From NCBI GenBank assembly GCA_037953625.1, contig CM075652.1, positions 33,102,501 to 33,166,500 of the forward strand: a stretch of 64,000 nt of DNA, given 5' to 3'. Shown here one piece after another: positions 34,492-46,927 of the stretch; position 1 is the stretch's first letter; each line of letters starts with the position of its first letter. Source of the DNA: Crotalaria pallida. Its lineage: Eukaryota; Streptophyta; Magnoliopsida; Fabales; Fabaceae. The notes under the pieces are model-generated. The model did not search any database. It had not been told where the DNA came from and saw nothing but the letters and a program-made list of their open reading frames with translations. The translations under genes were made by a program, and so were the position numbers.

Positions 34492-34774
34492 GTAGTAAGG
34501 GATCCGGTCTTAAACCGTGAGGTTGATCGTATCAAACCAAACAGAACTAAAAAATATAATTCGGTTTGGTCTTGTGGTTCGGTTTAATCTCAAAATTTTT
34601 AAACAAATGAGGTTTTTGCTATCTCATTTTAAACTTTACACACTTCATTTATTAATTTATTTCCAAAATTACCCCATCCATCATTCTTTCATTTCACCTC
34701 CTTCTTTTTTTTCATTTTCACACATCTCACTCCCACTTAGAAACGATAAAAAAATAACTCCCTCATCCTCAATA

Positions 34775-35022
34775 CTCCCTTCGACTTAAAAAATATAAGC
34801 AAAACGAACTAATTTTCTTACATTTTATTTCATTCACAATATTACTTTCCTAAAGCATCCCTAGAAAATTGTTATCTTATTTAATTTTTGTTTCATTCCC
34901 AATGCAACTTTCCTAAAATACCTTTATTCTTGTATAAATTTGAGAAAATTAAATATAATCAACTAACCTCCTTAATAAATGTAAAATTAGTTATTTTTAC
35001 TTATAATTTGAGTCGGATGGAG
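34775..35022. mobile_element. Stowaway-type MITE
   Basis: Ends CTCCCTTCGACTTAAAAA and the inverse of TTTGAGTCGGATGGAG, TA at 34773-34774 and 35023-35024. Confidence 0.85.
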
Positions 35023-35193
35023 TATTAATCACTCCCTGCTTCTTTCCAATATAACTCCCTCCGTGTTTTGGGTACTCCCTCCTTCTGCGTTATTTTTTTT
35101 AATCTGTCTAAATGATAGACAGATCAGCATTGGGAATATGAACAGAAGAAGAGATGAGAAGAGACAAAATGCATTAACTCTGCTAATTTATTA

Positions 35194-35539
35194 CTCCTTC
35201 CGTTTCATTGAGTTTGGCCTTTTAGACTTGGGCACACAAATTAAGAAAGTGTTGATTATTGTAAATAATATGTATAGTTTGCCAAAAATGCCCCTATTTA
35301 ATCCTTAATGAAAATTGTAGTAGTATTTAATTTTTATTAGTAAGTGTGTTCATTAACTAATGTGTAGTGGTTTAGAGATGAGAGATGATAAAAGTAAAAT
35401 TAATGAGGAGTAAGAGAAATGATTGAATGAGGTTAAAATTGACAAAAAAAAAATGTTTATGCATGAAAAATGTAAAAGGTCAAACATTGTGAAACAAGAA
35501 AAAAGTCTAAAAGGTCAAACTCAATGAAAATAGAGGGAG
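35194..35539. mobile_element. Stowaway-type MITE
   Basis: Ends CTCCTTCCGTTTCATTGAG and the inverse of CTCAATGAAAATAGAGGGAG, TA at 35192-35193 and 35540-35541. Same family as 10256-10605. Confidence 0.85.
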
Positions 35540-35819
35540 TAAAATAAAAATAGTAAAGATAAATGCATTTTGTTTGATGGCCCAGAAAATAACGAAGGTG
35601 ATGTAAAATAAAATTCAACGATTAGAAGAACGAAGAGGGAGAGAATGAACGTTGTAACGCAATGACTTTTGAGGGGATCGAAATTCAATCAGTTATTTTA
35701 TTTAACTAGAAAGACCCTGTGCAATGCACGGGGCCAATACGATAAACCACCAACTAAAGTATAAAATTATGGTGGCTATGATTATGGGTGATTGATGTCT
35801 TAATAATGAGAGAATGAAA
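35540..35819. other. Spacer without a gene
   Basis: AT-rich. A hairpin CCCTGTGC-aat-GCACGGGG lies 3' of ACTAG at 35706 (see findings). No coding sequence. Confidence 0.5.
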
Positions 35820-37684
35820 GTACTCGTAATTCTCTTAGTAACCTTTGTAATCATATGTCTTTTGTTTCTCGAGTGGAGCCTAAGAATATTTCTGAAGCTT
35901 CAGTTGATGAACATTGGCTGCTAGCTATGCAAGAAGAATTAATTAAACCAGTTCGAAAGAAACCAGGTTTGGGAACTTGTTCCTAGACCTAATTCTCATC
36001 AAATTATTGGAACAAAATGGATTTTTAAAAACAAACTTGATGAGGCTGGTATAATTATTCGAAACAAAGCTAGATTGGTTGCACAAGGCTACAACCAGGA
36101 AGAGGGGATAAATTATGATGAAACTTTTGCCCCTGTTGCTAGGTTGGAAGCTATTAGATTATTATTGGCATTTGCATGCATTTTAGATTTTAAATTATAT
36201 CAAATGGACGTAAAGAGTGCCTTTCTTAATGGTTTTATAAATGAAGAAGTGTATGTTTGTCAACCTCCTGGTTTTGAAAATTTTGAACATCCTGATTATG
36301 TTTTTAAATTGAAAAAGGCTCTTTATGAACTCAAACAAGCTCCTAGAGCATGGTACGAGCGATTGAGCACAATTTTACTTGAAAAGGATTTTGAAAGAGG
36401 GAAGGTTGACAACACACTTTTATCAAAAAGAAAGGAAAAGACATTCTTTTAGTTCAAATTTATGTTGATGATATTATATTCGGTGCTACTAACGAAACCC
36501 TTTGCAAGGAATTTTCGATTTTAATGCAGGAAGAGTTCAAGATGTCGTTAATAGGCGAGCTCAAATTCTTTCTTGGATTGCAAATCAAACAAGCAAAGGA
36601 TGGAATATTTATCAGTCAAATAAAATACTGCAAAGAATTGTTGAAAAGATTCGGCATGGATAAGGCAAAAGCAGTAGCAACACCAATGAGCACATCTTGC
36701 TATCTTGATAAAGATGAAGGAGGTAAATCCGTTGAAATTACAAAGTATCGAGGTATGATCGGATCCCTTTTATATTTAACGGCAAGTAGGCCAAACATTA
36801 TGTTTAGCGTATGCATATGTGCACGTTTTCAGGCGAATCCAAAAGAAACGCACATGGTTGCTGTCAAAAGAGTAATGAGATATTTATCTGGCACAACTAA
36901 TATGGGTTTATGGTACTCCAAAGGTTCCACTTGTAACCTTGTTGGGTATTCCGATTCTGATTTTGCTGGTTGCAAAGTAGATAGGAAAAGCACAAGCGAC
37001 ACTTGACACCTCCTAGGTAGCTCTTTAGTGTCTTCGGTTAGCAAGAAACAGTCTAGTGTAGCCCTATCCACAACTGAGACTGAATATGTCGCTGCAGGTA
37101 GCTTGTGAGACCCACAATTTTACCCAATTTATTTATACTATAATCTTTTTATTTTATATATTTATTTTTGTTTAAAGGGCAAATTAATAGAATTTTTATA
37201 ATCGTGATATTTAATTGAGTTATGTATACATATATATATATATATATGCGTGTATACATATATATATTTATATAAGTTTTCCTTTAATAAATTATGATTT
37301 TACTCTTGTTATATTGTGGCATAAAAATATTTAACAAGGATATTTCCATCTTAGAAAAATAATGTTGAAATGCTATTTAACTAATGTAACATCTTCAATT
37401 TAATTTCCAAATTTAATTAGGAGATTAGTGGACTTAAGAGGTGAAGAGTGGTAGGAAAAACCCAGTGATAGACATTAGAACGAAGAATAGTTAGAGAATA
37501 GTTAAAGTTTCTAATAGGGAGAAAAATTAGGATTTTAATATTTAGAGCTCAAAACCCAAAACCAACCGTTGGATTTGAAGATAAGTATGTTAGGAAGGTT
37601 ATCTTCAAATTTGAGCAAGATCCAACGGTTAACGAAGAAGTTATGGCCATTTGAATTGCGAAAGGTGCTGTCATTTTTAACATT

Positions 37685-37751
37685 GGATATCTATATCCAA
37701 CATAGGATATCGATGTTGGATATCGATATCCATAGATGGATATCGATATCC
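37685..37751. repeat. Palindromes GGATATCGATATCC
   Basis: Copies start at 37685 (one change), 37705 (degenerate right half), 37718 and 37738; the pairs 37685/37705 and 37718/37738 are each 20 bp apart. Confidence 0.9.
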
Positions 37752-38572
37752 ACGACTCTGCTGCACCAATTTTTAAGTCGGTAAACACGAATGTTCACTC
37801 ATTTTTCATGGTTTTCTTCCCCTCCTTCCATGAGCTCTCTCCCTCCCTCAACCCTAATGTTTCCAATCGACCAAACCACCCTAATTTACATGAAATCATC
37901 ATCACAAATCGGTTCCCCATCAACTTCTAGCTATTTTCCCTCACATAAATCTCATATATCTCCCTCTTTCATTCAAATCCCAATTCACCCACCAAAACCT
38001 AGGTTTGTGCAATCACTGCCATGGAGCTTCTAATTGTTCAAGGAGTCTTAGAATATGTTGGAGAGCATGGAATAGGAGGCTAAGAAGCTAGGTTTGGAGT
38101 TTTTTTTAAGTGGGTTCCAAGAGAACCCTATTTTCCTCTCTCTCTCTCTAAAAGGTAAGGGGGGAGACATTTGGCTTAAATTAGAGAAAGGATATAGTGA
38201 TAATCATAGAAATATAACTATATACATAATTGGTTTTGTATTTGCATGAGTTATGTGTGGTTTCTTACACTAGGGTTTTATGTTAAAGTGATTGGTTGTT
38301 GATTATGTTTGGTTTTATGTTTGGATAAATGAATATATGTTTGTGAAATTGAGTGATATGCATAGACTAGGATTGATATTATTACTATCATGGAATTGTG
38401 CCTATAAATGGTAATTATTGCATTATCATGGACAAACACCCTAAGCTAGAGGATATCTAAAAAGGAATATAATTATATAAAGGCTTGGCTATTCAATTTA
38501 TATAAAAATGAGTAGAAACACGTGCATCAAGAAGTGAGGAAGGACGTTAGGAATTGGGAAAGGTTCGTGAAC

Positions 38573-38743
38573 ATTCTATGGACCGAAGGACGAATTCACG
38601 TGAAGGTCCATAGAATCGACGGACGAGAGTGTTATAGTGACTAGATTGTGTTATTTAAACAATCGCGGAAAACTATTATAGAGGACTTTGATCCACTAGA
38701 GGACCTAAGCCAGTACGAAGGACGAATTCACGTGAAGTACTGG
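38573..38743 (+). repeat. Hairpins with an identical 20-nt loop and different stems
   Basis: The loop GAAGGACGAATTCACGTGAA occurs between ATTCTATGGACC and GGTCCATAGAAT (12 bp perfect stem, 38573-38616) and between CCAGTAC and GTACTGG (7 bp perfect stem, 38710-38743). A third, diverged loop at about 38863-38882 has an imperfect stem. Confidence 0.9.
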
Positions 38744-40490
38744 ATAAGTCGGGGATTGGTCCTGTGCACACTATAATAGTTTCTATCGGTCACTTATACA
38801 CATCATGACTAGTGCAAAATGGTCCCTGCTATAGCCAATTTGGGTAAAATGGCCCAAATTGTATGAAGGACGATTATACGCGAAGTACTGTGCAAGCATT
38901 GGTTGGGGGACACCTACTCCTAGTTGACCTTTTCCCAATTGTGTGGAGGGTGATGTGAGGATATATGGAATTATGGATATATGGGCATATGGAATCATGG
39001 AATTATGGAAATATTGATAAATGAAAACATGTGGCATATGGATCATTATGGGTTATGGAGTTGCATTGCATCAATTGCATTTGTGCATCTTGGATGATAA
39101 TGTGGAAACTTTAGTTATATGGAATGTTGTATGGGTTTATTGTGTATATAATTATATTCTATTATTGTTATTATGTGTTTTCTTTAATTTATGTTTAAAT
39201 GTCTCACCCTCTTAGTAGACATTTTTAGCTACACAATGGAGTCAACGGCAAGTCCGCCATCGAGGAGCATTACACTCCAAATGATGGAGTGTAATTGATA
39301 TTTACGACCCGAGGGTCATGATGATGCAACCATTAGGATCTGTAATCACATGTAGCAAACTAATTATGTTTTATAAAGAGTATTTCAATATTTTGATTCA
39401 AATTCCAATGATTAATTGTTGTACAAGGATTATACTTTTATATTGAGATTTTATAACTGAGGAAGTTGTAATATCTGGTTTATGTGAATAGATAATCTCT
39501 GGAATCTGACAGGTGATTTGATTTATACGGGAAAGATTCAATTTTTAAAGGAACCCTGTCAAAAATTTTATAAGACTAACTATTTCTTATATTAAACTTT
39601 ATTATAAAAAGTTAGGATGTTACAACTAATGTCTAAGATAAATGATTTTTGAAACGTATAGCATTATAACTTCAAAAATTCATTTCTTCTTAATCGTAAG
39701 TTGAAAAATTACAAATTATATGTCAAAATGATCGTATCGAAATATAGATTATGAAAATGCAAATTTTTTATTTTTATTTTGGAGTCTTCGAAATTTTATC
39801 ATTGCTACTGTAGAATTCGAATTTTGGAGTTTTAAGTTTGAAAATATGATTTTAAGTCATTTAATGACTCTTTGACCAAGAAATATTTTTATGTACATGA
39901 AAAATATATTTTAAAAATCCTTCATTGTTTGCACCATCCCTTTGAAATTTGATTTCTGTATTTTTGAATTTTAAATTAGTTTGAAAGCTTATGAAATGCA
40001 TTTTGGAGGAAATAACTTTAGAACTTCAAAAATTCATAACTCTCAAACCGTAAGTACGAAAAATTATAAATTTTATATGAAAACGATCGTATTGAAATTT
40101 AGTTTCTAAAAATGTAAAATTTTAATTTTATGTGGTGTTCTTCGAAAATTTTTCTCTGTTGTAGTAACTGTACGAATTTTATATGTTTAAAGCTTGAAAA
40201 ATTAATTTAAGGCCTATGATTAATTATTGGACCTAAAAATAATTTATTTATGTATTTTTTTGTTGGATTGCACCGTCCAGATACAAGGGTAAGAGGGAGA
40301 TATTTTCTGAATTCAACATGTGGTGAATGTTCATGAATTTATATGCATATGAATTAGAAGGAATGCTTTAATAGAAGGTGCATGTTACTAGACTTCATTA
40401 AGTAAAAATTTGAAATCCTTGACCACTTTCTCACTCTCCTAGGGCACGAACCTTATAGCTTTTTAGGGGAAGATTCACTCCTTGCTAAAC

Positions 40491-40500
40491 CTATAAATAG
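40491..40500 (+). promoter_or_regulatory. TATA box of the second LTR-like segment
   Basis: CTATAAATAG followed about 150 bp downstream by a donor-like AGAG|GTAATAG (40645). The layout matches the TATA and donor order of the other long LTRs. Confidence 0.5.
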
Positions 40501-43500
40501 AGGCTTAATCCCCCTCATTTTTTTTACACACAACACACAACTCACTTGTAGAAAGAAAAAAATTTAGAACCTTGAGAGAGAGAGAGAGAGAGAGGCATGA
40601 CATAGGAAGGAAGAAGAAACTCTGCGTTTTTGCTAAGGAGAAGAGGTAATAGTCTTGCCTTTTTCATTTCACGTAGTATTCTTTTGCAAAAGAAAAAAGG
40701 CTTTCTGATCTTCTTTTTATGGCTGTGAAAATTCCTAAAGTTAAATCTCTAATTTATCCTTTGATATAGTATTATAAACCAGAAAAATGGATTATGGATT
40801 GTGTGTATGATTGTTGTTTATTGGTCAAATGAATAAAGATTAAAGATGGACAAAAAGAAAAGATGTTTAAAAGAAGCAAATCTCCCCTTTTTAATCCAAA
40901 TGATGGCCGAATTTTATGATTAAAAACAAGAGGTAGTATTTGAAATTTTATTTGATAGTAGTTTATTTTTCTTGAGTTGTATGTGTCTGGAAATAGATTG
41001 TTTTAATAATAAGTATGAGTTTATGGGTAGTTAGTATACAGCCATGAATTAACAGTTATAATGATGAACTAATTTTCAGTTGGAATTATTATTATTTTTT
41101 TTGTTTGGCCGTGAGACTCTAAAAGGGAAATGAAATTTTGTTTGATGTTTAGGCATGTAAATGAATGTTGTGTTAGATGTCTGGATGTGTATAAAACTTT
41201 TATTTTGAGAACTTAAGTAATTTAAAAAAAAAATAGTACTTTGCTGTCCATGCTTTAATTAATTAAGAGAAGAATGAATTTTCTTAATTAATCATTGTTT
41301 TTAGATTTTGGAGTGCAAAAACCTTTGATAGAAAATGTTAGAACATGAATTGCTTCAATTTCTAGAGGTGATGCAACTTAATTTTGGTAGCTGTCCAGCA
41401 AGTGAAAATCTTTCATTTTGAATCAAACTTAATCATATTTGGTAAAAAGAACTTGTATGTAAGTCATAGAAAAAAGTGGTATATTTTTTTGATAAGCTAT
41501 TTAAGAGAAAAGTGATTTTTAAGACTTGTAACAAATGCTGTCCAGAATTCTAATTTAGTTGCATCAACAATAAAAATTGTTTTAAGTGAAATAGTCTGTA
41601 AGTGTTATGTTAGGGCTTTTGTGTAAGTACTTAGAGTTGAAATAAAAGTAGAAAAGTAATTTTTGAGAATATATTCCTTGTTGTCCTATTTGTTAGAGTA
41701 TGATGTTGCTTTTTTAAATTAAGTGTATAAATGTTTCGAATAAAATGTGTACCTGATATGTGAATCTGATATGTGTATCTGATGCTGGAAAAAGTGATTT
41801 TCTTTTTATGCTTTAAAGGAATAGCAACAACTATAAAAAAATTATTTTAAGTTAATAATGTATAAATTTATATGTCATGTTGATTGTGTATGCTTGAAAA
41901 AGGGTTTTATGATTTTAGAACATGTTATTTACTGCTTGAGAATTGTTTAAATGTTGCATCAAAAACAAATGATTTTAACTATGACTGTATGATTTGTCTG
42001 ACAATGGTAGTTGTTATAAGACGTTTAAAAATTTATTTAGGAATAACGAAAAATATAGGATCTATTCTTAAGGAGTTATAATTAAACTCTAAAAATTGTA
42101 TTACGTTTGGAAAAGGTTTTCATGATTTATAAAATTAAAAACGAAAAGCATTTTTTTTTAAACAGTGATCTGTTTTGATTTTCATAAAAGTATAAGTTAC
42201 TGATGCTGGTTGTATTTTTACTTTTATCTTGCTAAGAACCTTGAAAAGGAATCATTTCGTTTAAGATTTTTCGTGGTGTTAATTAGTCTTTTAAATTTCT
42301 ATTATCTTTGATAAAGGTTCGAGGGAAACATATTCAGATAATCAACATCTTTTACCTCAAGCTTCGAATTCAGGTGAGAGAGTAGTTTTCTCAAGACACA
42401 ATGGCACTATGGGTGGCATTAGGATGTTTTCGATCATCTCAAAGGTTGGAACTCCGTAGTTATCTGTCAATAAACGAGACGACAATTGATTGTGGCGTGA
42501 TTAGTCGTTCTACGTTGAGACGATAACTTCATATTTGTATGTCTGATATTATTTGTTATGTTATAATCTAAAATTGTATACCGTATAGCTTTAATAGACT
42601 TGTAAAGCATAAATCATGTGATAAGATGAACTGAAGTTATTTTGGGATAATTATTGCTCTTGTGGAAAGATACTTGATGTAATTGGAATTATTTTATGAA
42701 AGGAAAGTGCAATGAAATTGTGATCCTCGTTAAAGTTTGATAAGCGATGTTTAGTGTACAGTGATGGTGCATGTAGCACAATAACTTTTTGTTGTATATC
42801 CCCTTTTGAAAGTAGCTGGCCACGTGAATGATGTGCCGTGGTTGTGAGCCTTGTGGAATCAACTGTACTTAGGGAGGTGTTTGTCATTTTCCCTTAGAGG
42901 TCGAGACCCGTTAGAAGTGAGGCTTAGAATGGGTCAACCAAACTAGGATTAATAAAAGATTTAAAATATTTAAAAGATTTTTAAGACCTAATCCTTTCTA
43001 ACTACGCGTCGAGAGTGAAGTAGTGGAGAGGAAAGATACCGAATACTTGGAGGCCCGTGCTACCTTTGAGCGGTGATTGTGATAGGGGAGGGCAAGGACG
43101 GTGAACGTCAAGAAGCCTTGAGCGCTACCCTAGGCGGAACAACGTTACAATGGTCCAAGGTCCCTGATAGGCTTCGATCGTAGCAAGGACTGCAACGCGA
43201 ATTAGGGATAGAACTGTCGCCCCCTTGAGCAAATCTGAGATGGTGTAGAGGGAATCCGAAATGAGACTAGAAGTCACTGCTTTTGTGAAATTGTGAAATA
43301 TGATATATGTTTTGTTTGTTGGCCAAATGTGTGGTTTCAGCTGGTACGTACCCTTTGACTTCGATGTTGGCATGGTTAGGATTCATGTGCGTCCCATCTG
43401 CTTTTCGACTTAGGTTGTGGTTGGATGAATGAAGAGGAGATGTATAGTGTGTGCTAATCTATTCCCCTACCTCAATGATTTCCCTCCCTAAATCATTGAC

Positions 43501-43760
43501 GATCATGTTCACACTACGAAAATAATTAACGAAAATTTTATTAGTTGATGGACCCCTTTTGAGTAATAACATGAAGTTACAATGATGATGCTGTAATGTT
43601 AAAATGATGACGTGATTATGCCTTGCTATAAGTGTAATTGTGCTTGATCTTAATGTTGTCCCGTGGAGTAAGTCCATGCCATCGACAATCCATTCGTTCA
43701 GATCGCTAACTCTCTTCTTCTCCTGCATTCTTGTTTCCCTATGGTTGTACTGAATGTTAG

Positions 43761-44054
43761 ATGGCGGACCGAGTGTTGGTTTTGATCATGTCTCCTCTGG
43801 CGGGAGGACAATGGACTAGGACTGCTACTGGATGGATATGGGAGGGGCCGACTAGACTGATTTTTGAGGATAGAGACCACATACTACGAGGCGTTGCTAC
43901 CGATCGTGTCGATGTTCGTTTTCTTTTGAGGGACTTTATGCCTGGAGGACCAAGGGACTTTCATCTTGCTCAGATAGTACCACCTGTTAATGGTAATGTT
44001 GGAATTGAGGAAGACCCTAAAGAAGACCCTGAGGAAGATCCCGAGGACGAGTAG
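43761..44054 (+). CDS. LTR-embedded ORF in the nested insertion
   Basis: Ninety-seven codons starting with ATG directly after an acceptor-like TGTTAG (43755-43760). Reads MADRVLVLIMSPLAGGQWTR, continues with ATGWIWEGPTRLIFEDRD and ends in an acidic repeat (EEDPKEDPEEDPEDE). No family recognised. Like the ORFs at 21868-22356 and 48360-48849 it lies in the last part of an LTR, begins at an acceptor, has Trp and EDR/EDH near the middle and an acidic tail, but there is no clear residue-level homology. Confidence 0.3.
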   Translation: MADRVLVLIMSPLAGGQWTRTATGWIWEGPTRLIFEDRDHILRGVATDRVDVRFLLRDFMPGGPRDFHLAQIVPPVNGNVGIEEDPKEDPEEDPEDE

Positions 44055-45163
44055 TAGTAGTGTGTAGTGGTTTATGGTCTTGAGTCTAGGATGGCAACTC
44101 TCTGATAAAATTATGCAATCCCAATGGGAAGTTTATTTTATATCATTTTACTTTTGGTTCAGTTAATTTTATGATTCAAGGATAATGGCCATGTTGGCCG
44201 AAACACTTTTATCTCATAATGGATATTTTGGAAAGTAATGCAATGATATTTATTCCGCAATTACAACTGTCGTACTTTTGGAAATGTGTTGTGACATGAC
44301 ACTTCTGTTAGGAAAGAATTTTTCTTGAACAAGAGAAGGAAGTAAAACTTTTTACAAGTTGATTAAATGATAAAGACCTTTTTGATAAATGACGCTAACA
44401 ATGGCATGAATGTTTATTTAAAAAAAAATGGCGCAAATTTTTACTAAAATTCTTTGTCCAAATTGGGGTGTTACATAGCTGTTGTGTAAAAATTTTATGG
44501 TTAAAACAATAACTCCTAGACTTTGGTGTAAGTCTAGATCACATTCTCATAAAATGTGATAACACTAGTGCAATAAATATTACCAAAAACTCAGTGCAAC
44601 ATTCTCGCACAAAGCATATAGTGATTCGTCACCATTTTATTCGTGATCATATTCAAAAAGGTGATTGCATTATTGAGTATGTGGACACTACAAGGCAGTT
44701 AGCTGATATCTTTACGAAACCGCTTCCTAAAGAAAAATTCTTTTTCATTAGTAGAGAAATCGGTCTAACATGTGCCACTCACCTTGATTGAATATGTGAG
44801 CATGCATGTTTACTCCCTTGTTATTATTAATGCCTTTACTCAGTGATTCAGGAGAGTTTAGCATATTTCATATACAGGGGGAGAAATATTCATATATTTC
44901 AAATGAAAGTCCAAGATCTCCCATTCGATTCTTTTTGATGAGGACATAAGGGGGAGAAATATTCTGATGATATGAGGAACATTCTGATGATATGAGAAAT
45001 ATTTGATGATTTATGCATCAGTACAGGGGGAGAAGCATTGTGTATTTTTTTTAGAAATATTGTTCTAGGGAAGGTTATATATTTATTTTGTATATATATT
45101 TGCTTGTGTAACACTTGTGATGCATATATTTCAGAATAGATCAGAATAGAGGTTTGTCATCAT

Positions 45164-45176
45164 AAAAAAGGGGGAG
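45164..45176 (+). other. Copia polypurine tract
   Basis: AAAAAAGGGGGAG directly before the LTR start TGTTGGAAGTC. It primes plus-strand DNA synthesis in LTR retrotransposons. Confidence 0.85.
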
Positions 45177-46927
45177 TGTTGGAAGTCAAGCCCTCTCATG
45201 GACTTCAAGAAGAATTAAAGGTTAAAGTTTTGATGATAACAAACTCAAGACTCAAGCAATGCAATCACAAGTCTTTTCAAGCTCAAGTTGAAGGCTCAGC
45301 AAATAGAAGACTTTAATCTCTTTCCCTTACGACATGTTGTAAGGTAATGAGGTCTTATGTTCTTAATGAGTTAAAAGGCCAATGAGTTTTTCACTTAAAG
45401 GAGAAGAAAACGAGTTTTTGTGAAAATCAGTTTTCTAACTTAGTTTCTGTGGAAATGATTGATGAAACAACTCTGAATGTTTTTATGTTATGAAAATCTA
45501 TTTTTACAAGTGCAAGAAGGAGTAATTGATTACCTTCTTGAAGTAATCGATTAACTTTGTTGCATCACATAAAAACCAGAGTGTGTGTAATCGATTATGT
45601 GAACTTGACTAATCCATTATTTTTTGAATAAGAGTAATCGATTACCTGGATCAAGTAATCGATTAAGAATGTTGCATCATACATTTTCCAGAAGCAAAGT
45701 AATCGATTATTTCTTTGTATTAATCGATTACATGATGTTGCATCATATACATTCTAGAAGCTTTGTAATCGATTATTAGATTAGTGGTAATCGATTATAT
45801 GAGTTGCATCATATAATAAACAAGAGTGAAGTAATCGATTACTTGCTATGATGTAATCGATTATTTGATTTTCAAAAGAATTTCAAAGTTTCCATTTTTA
45901 AAGGGATAACCGATTATCTTCCTGAAGTAATCGATTACCTGAAATTTTATTGAAAAACGTGTCAGAATCATTTTGATTTATTTCCAGATTTGTTTTTACC
46001 TAATTGATTCTGATTTATTTTCAAAATTCGAATTTGATTTTATTTTTGAATTATTTCCTTAATTGTTTTAAATCAAATCCTTGATTTATTTTCTTAAATC
46101 TATTTGATATGTATTTGATTTAAAAATCTATTCTATTTTATTAAAAAATCATATTTATCTTATTCTGATTTTAAAATTGATTTTAATTTGTTGTGTTAAA
46201 TCTTTTTGATTTATCAAGGTTTTATTTTTTGAAAGATAGAAAAAGAAAAATCACTCCAACATTCTGACAATTCCTGATAATATGATATTCACGCTTTTCT
46301 CTTCTTCCCCAACTTTTCTCTGGTTTCCATGTTCATACATTTTTATGAGCAAAACCTTGTTGGCCTTGTAACTTCTCGCTAAAAGACTTCATTGCCATAG
46401 AGATATTATTGTTGTATCCGTGTTGTTGAGAACACACTATACTATTGTAATCATTCACATCATATTGTACTTGAACCGTAGATCATAGGGAGTGTTTCCC
46501 TAGGTGTGAAGGATTGTATTCCTTTGTAGGGTGAGGAACCCTTGTGTGATATTGAGTCCCCTAGCGAACGGAGGTTCCTAGTAGTGTGCGGGGTGCTTTG
46601 GTTGTAATTGGGTGTGGCTCAATTGCTAGTTATAGAAATCTCAAGCGGGTCACTTAGGGACTGGACTAGGCCTTTCGACGAGAAGGCTGAACTAGTATAA
46701 AATTTCCTGGTGCAAGCTTTTCTATCCCTATTTCTTTTAATTTCCGCATTTTTCGTTTATTTACGTTTCCGCGCTACTCTTATTTTATTATCAATCGAAT
46801 TCGCTCTCCATCTCAAACGTCTAATCGCTCCATCGCAAAAATATTTTTTAAATTGTAAGTTCTTTTGCAATAAATTAATAAAACTCGATTCACCCCACCT
46901 CTCGAGATTTTGAGGCCAAACCCAACA
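45177..46927 (+). mobile_element. Copia 3' LTR
   Basis: TGTTGGAAGTC to CCCAACA, 1,751 bp. An array of about 11 perfect TAATCGATTA palindromes lies at 45510-45945 (with a few one-base variants). Related to the LTR at 1-1060. Confidence 0.85.

Larger units (their letters stand above)
37104..39624 (+). mobile_element. LTR-like segment X
   Basis: 2.5 kb with TG...CA ends. Contains a GGATATCGATATCC palindrome cluster (37685-37751), a donor-like AAAAG|GTAAGG at 38155, two hairpins with an identical 20-nt loop (38573-38616 and 38710-38743), and near the 3' end a short ORF after an acceptor-like TTTTTAG (39230). No primer-binding site follows it. It shows the same order of motifs as the minus-strand segment at 56885-59480. 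Confidence 0.6.
37104..44475 (+). mobile_element. LTR-type insertion inside copia RNase H
   Basis: Starts TGTGAGACCC, ends GGGGTGTTACA, flanked by the exact 5-bp duplication TAGCT (37099-37103 and 44476-44480). No gag or pol is recognisable in its 7,372 bp. The first part (37104-39624) looks like a whole LTR ending GATGTTACA. The second (39625-44475) looks like another LTR without a clear start. It may be a composite, a large non-coding retrotransposon derivative, or a solo product of unequal recombination. Confidence 0.8.
35820..44791 (+). pseudogene. Copia pol: reverse transcriptase and RNase H, split
   Basis: Reading starts near 35820 (NLCNHMSFVSRVEPKNI), shifts frame near 35955, then runs through GTKWIFKNKLDEAG, FAPVARLEAIRLLLAFACIL, the catalytic YVDDIIFGA (about 36463) and GIFISQIKYCKELLKRF. 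A second frameshift lies near 36400. RNase H reads ASRPNIMFSVCICARFQANP onward to STTETEYVAAGS at 37103, where the 7.4 kb insertion splits it, and resumes at 44476 to CDNTSAINITKNSVQHSRTK, RQLADIFTKPLPKEKFFF and a stop at 44789-44791. A TGA also interrupts the frame in the KSTSDT region (37003-37005). Inactive. Confidence 0.9.
35820..46927 (+). mobile_element. Ty1-copia retrotransposon, 5'-truncated and interrupted
   Basis: Carries the RT/RNase H part of pol (35820-37103), an unrelated 7.4 kb insertion (37104-44475), the rest of RNase H (44476-44791), a polypurine tract and a 3' LTR (45177-46927). Gag, protease, integrase and the 5' LTR are missing. The LTR sequence resembles SIRE-like elements. 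Confidence 0.85.

Noticed and set aside
37104..39624. Complete solo LTR with its own target duplication
   Set aside because: The right flank ACTAA does not match the left flank TAGCT; only the pair 37104/44475 gives a duplication.
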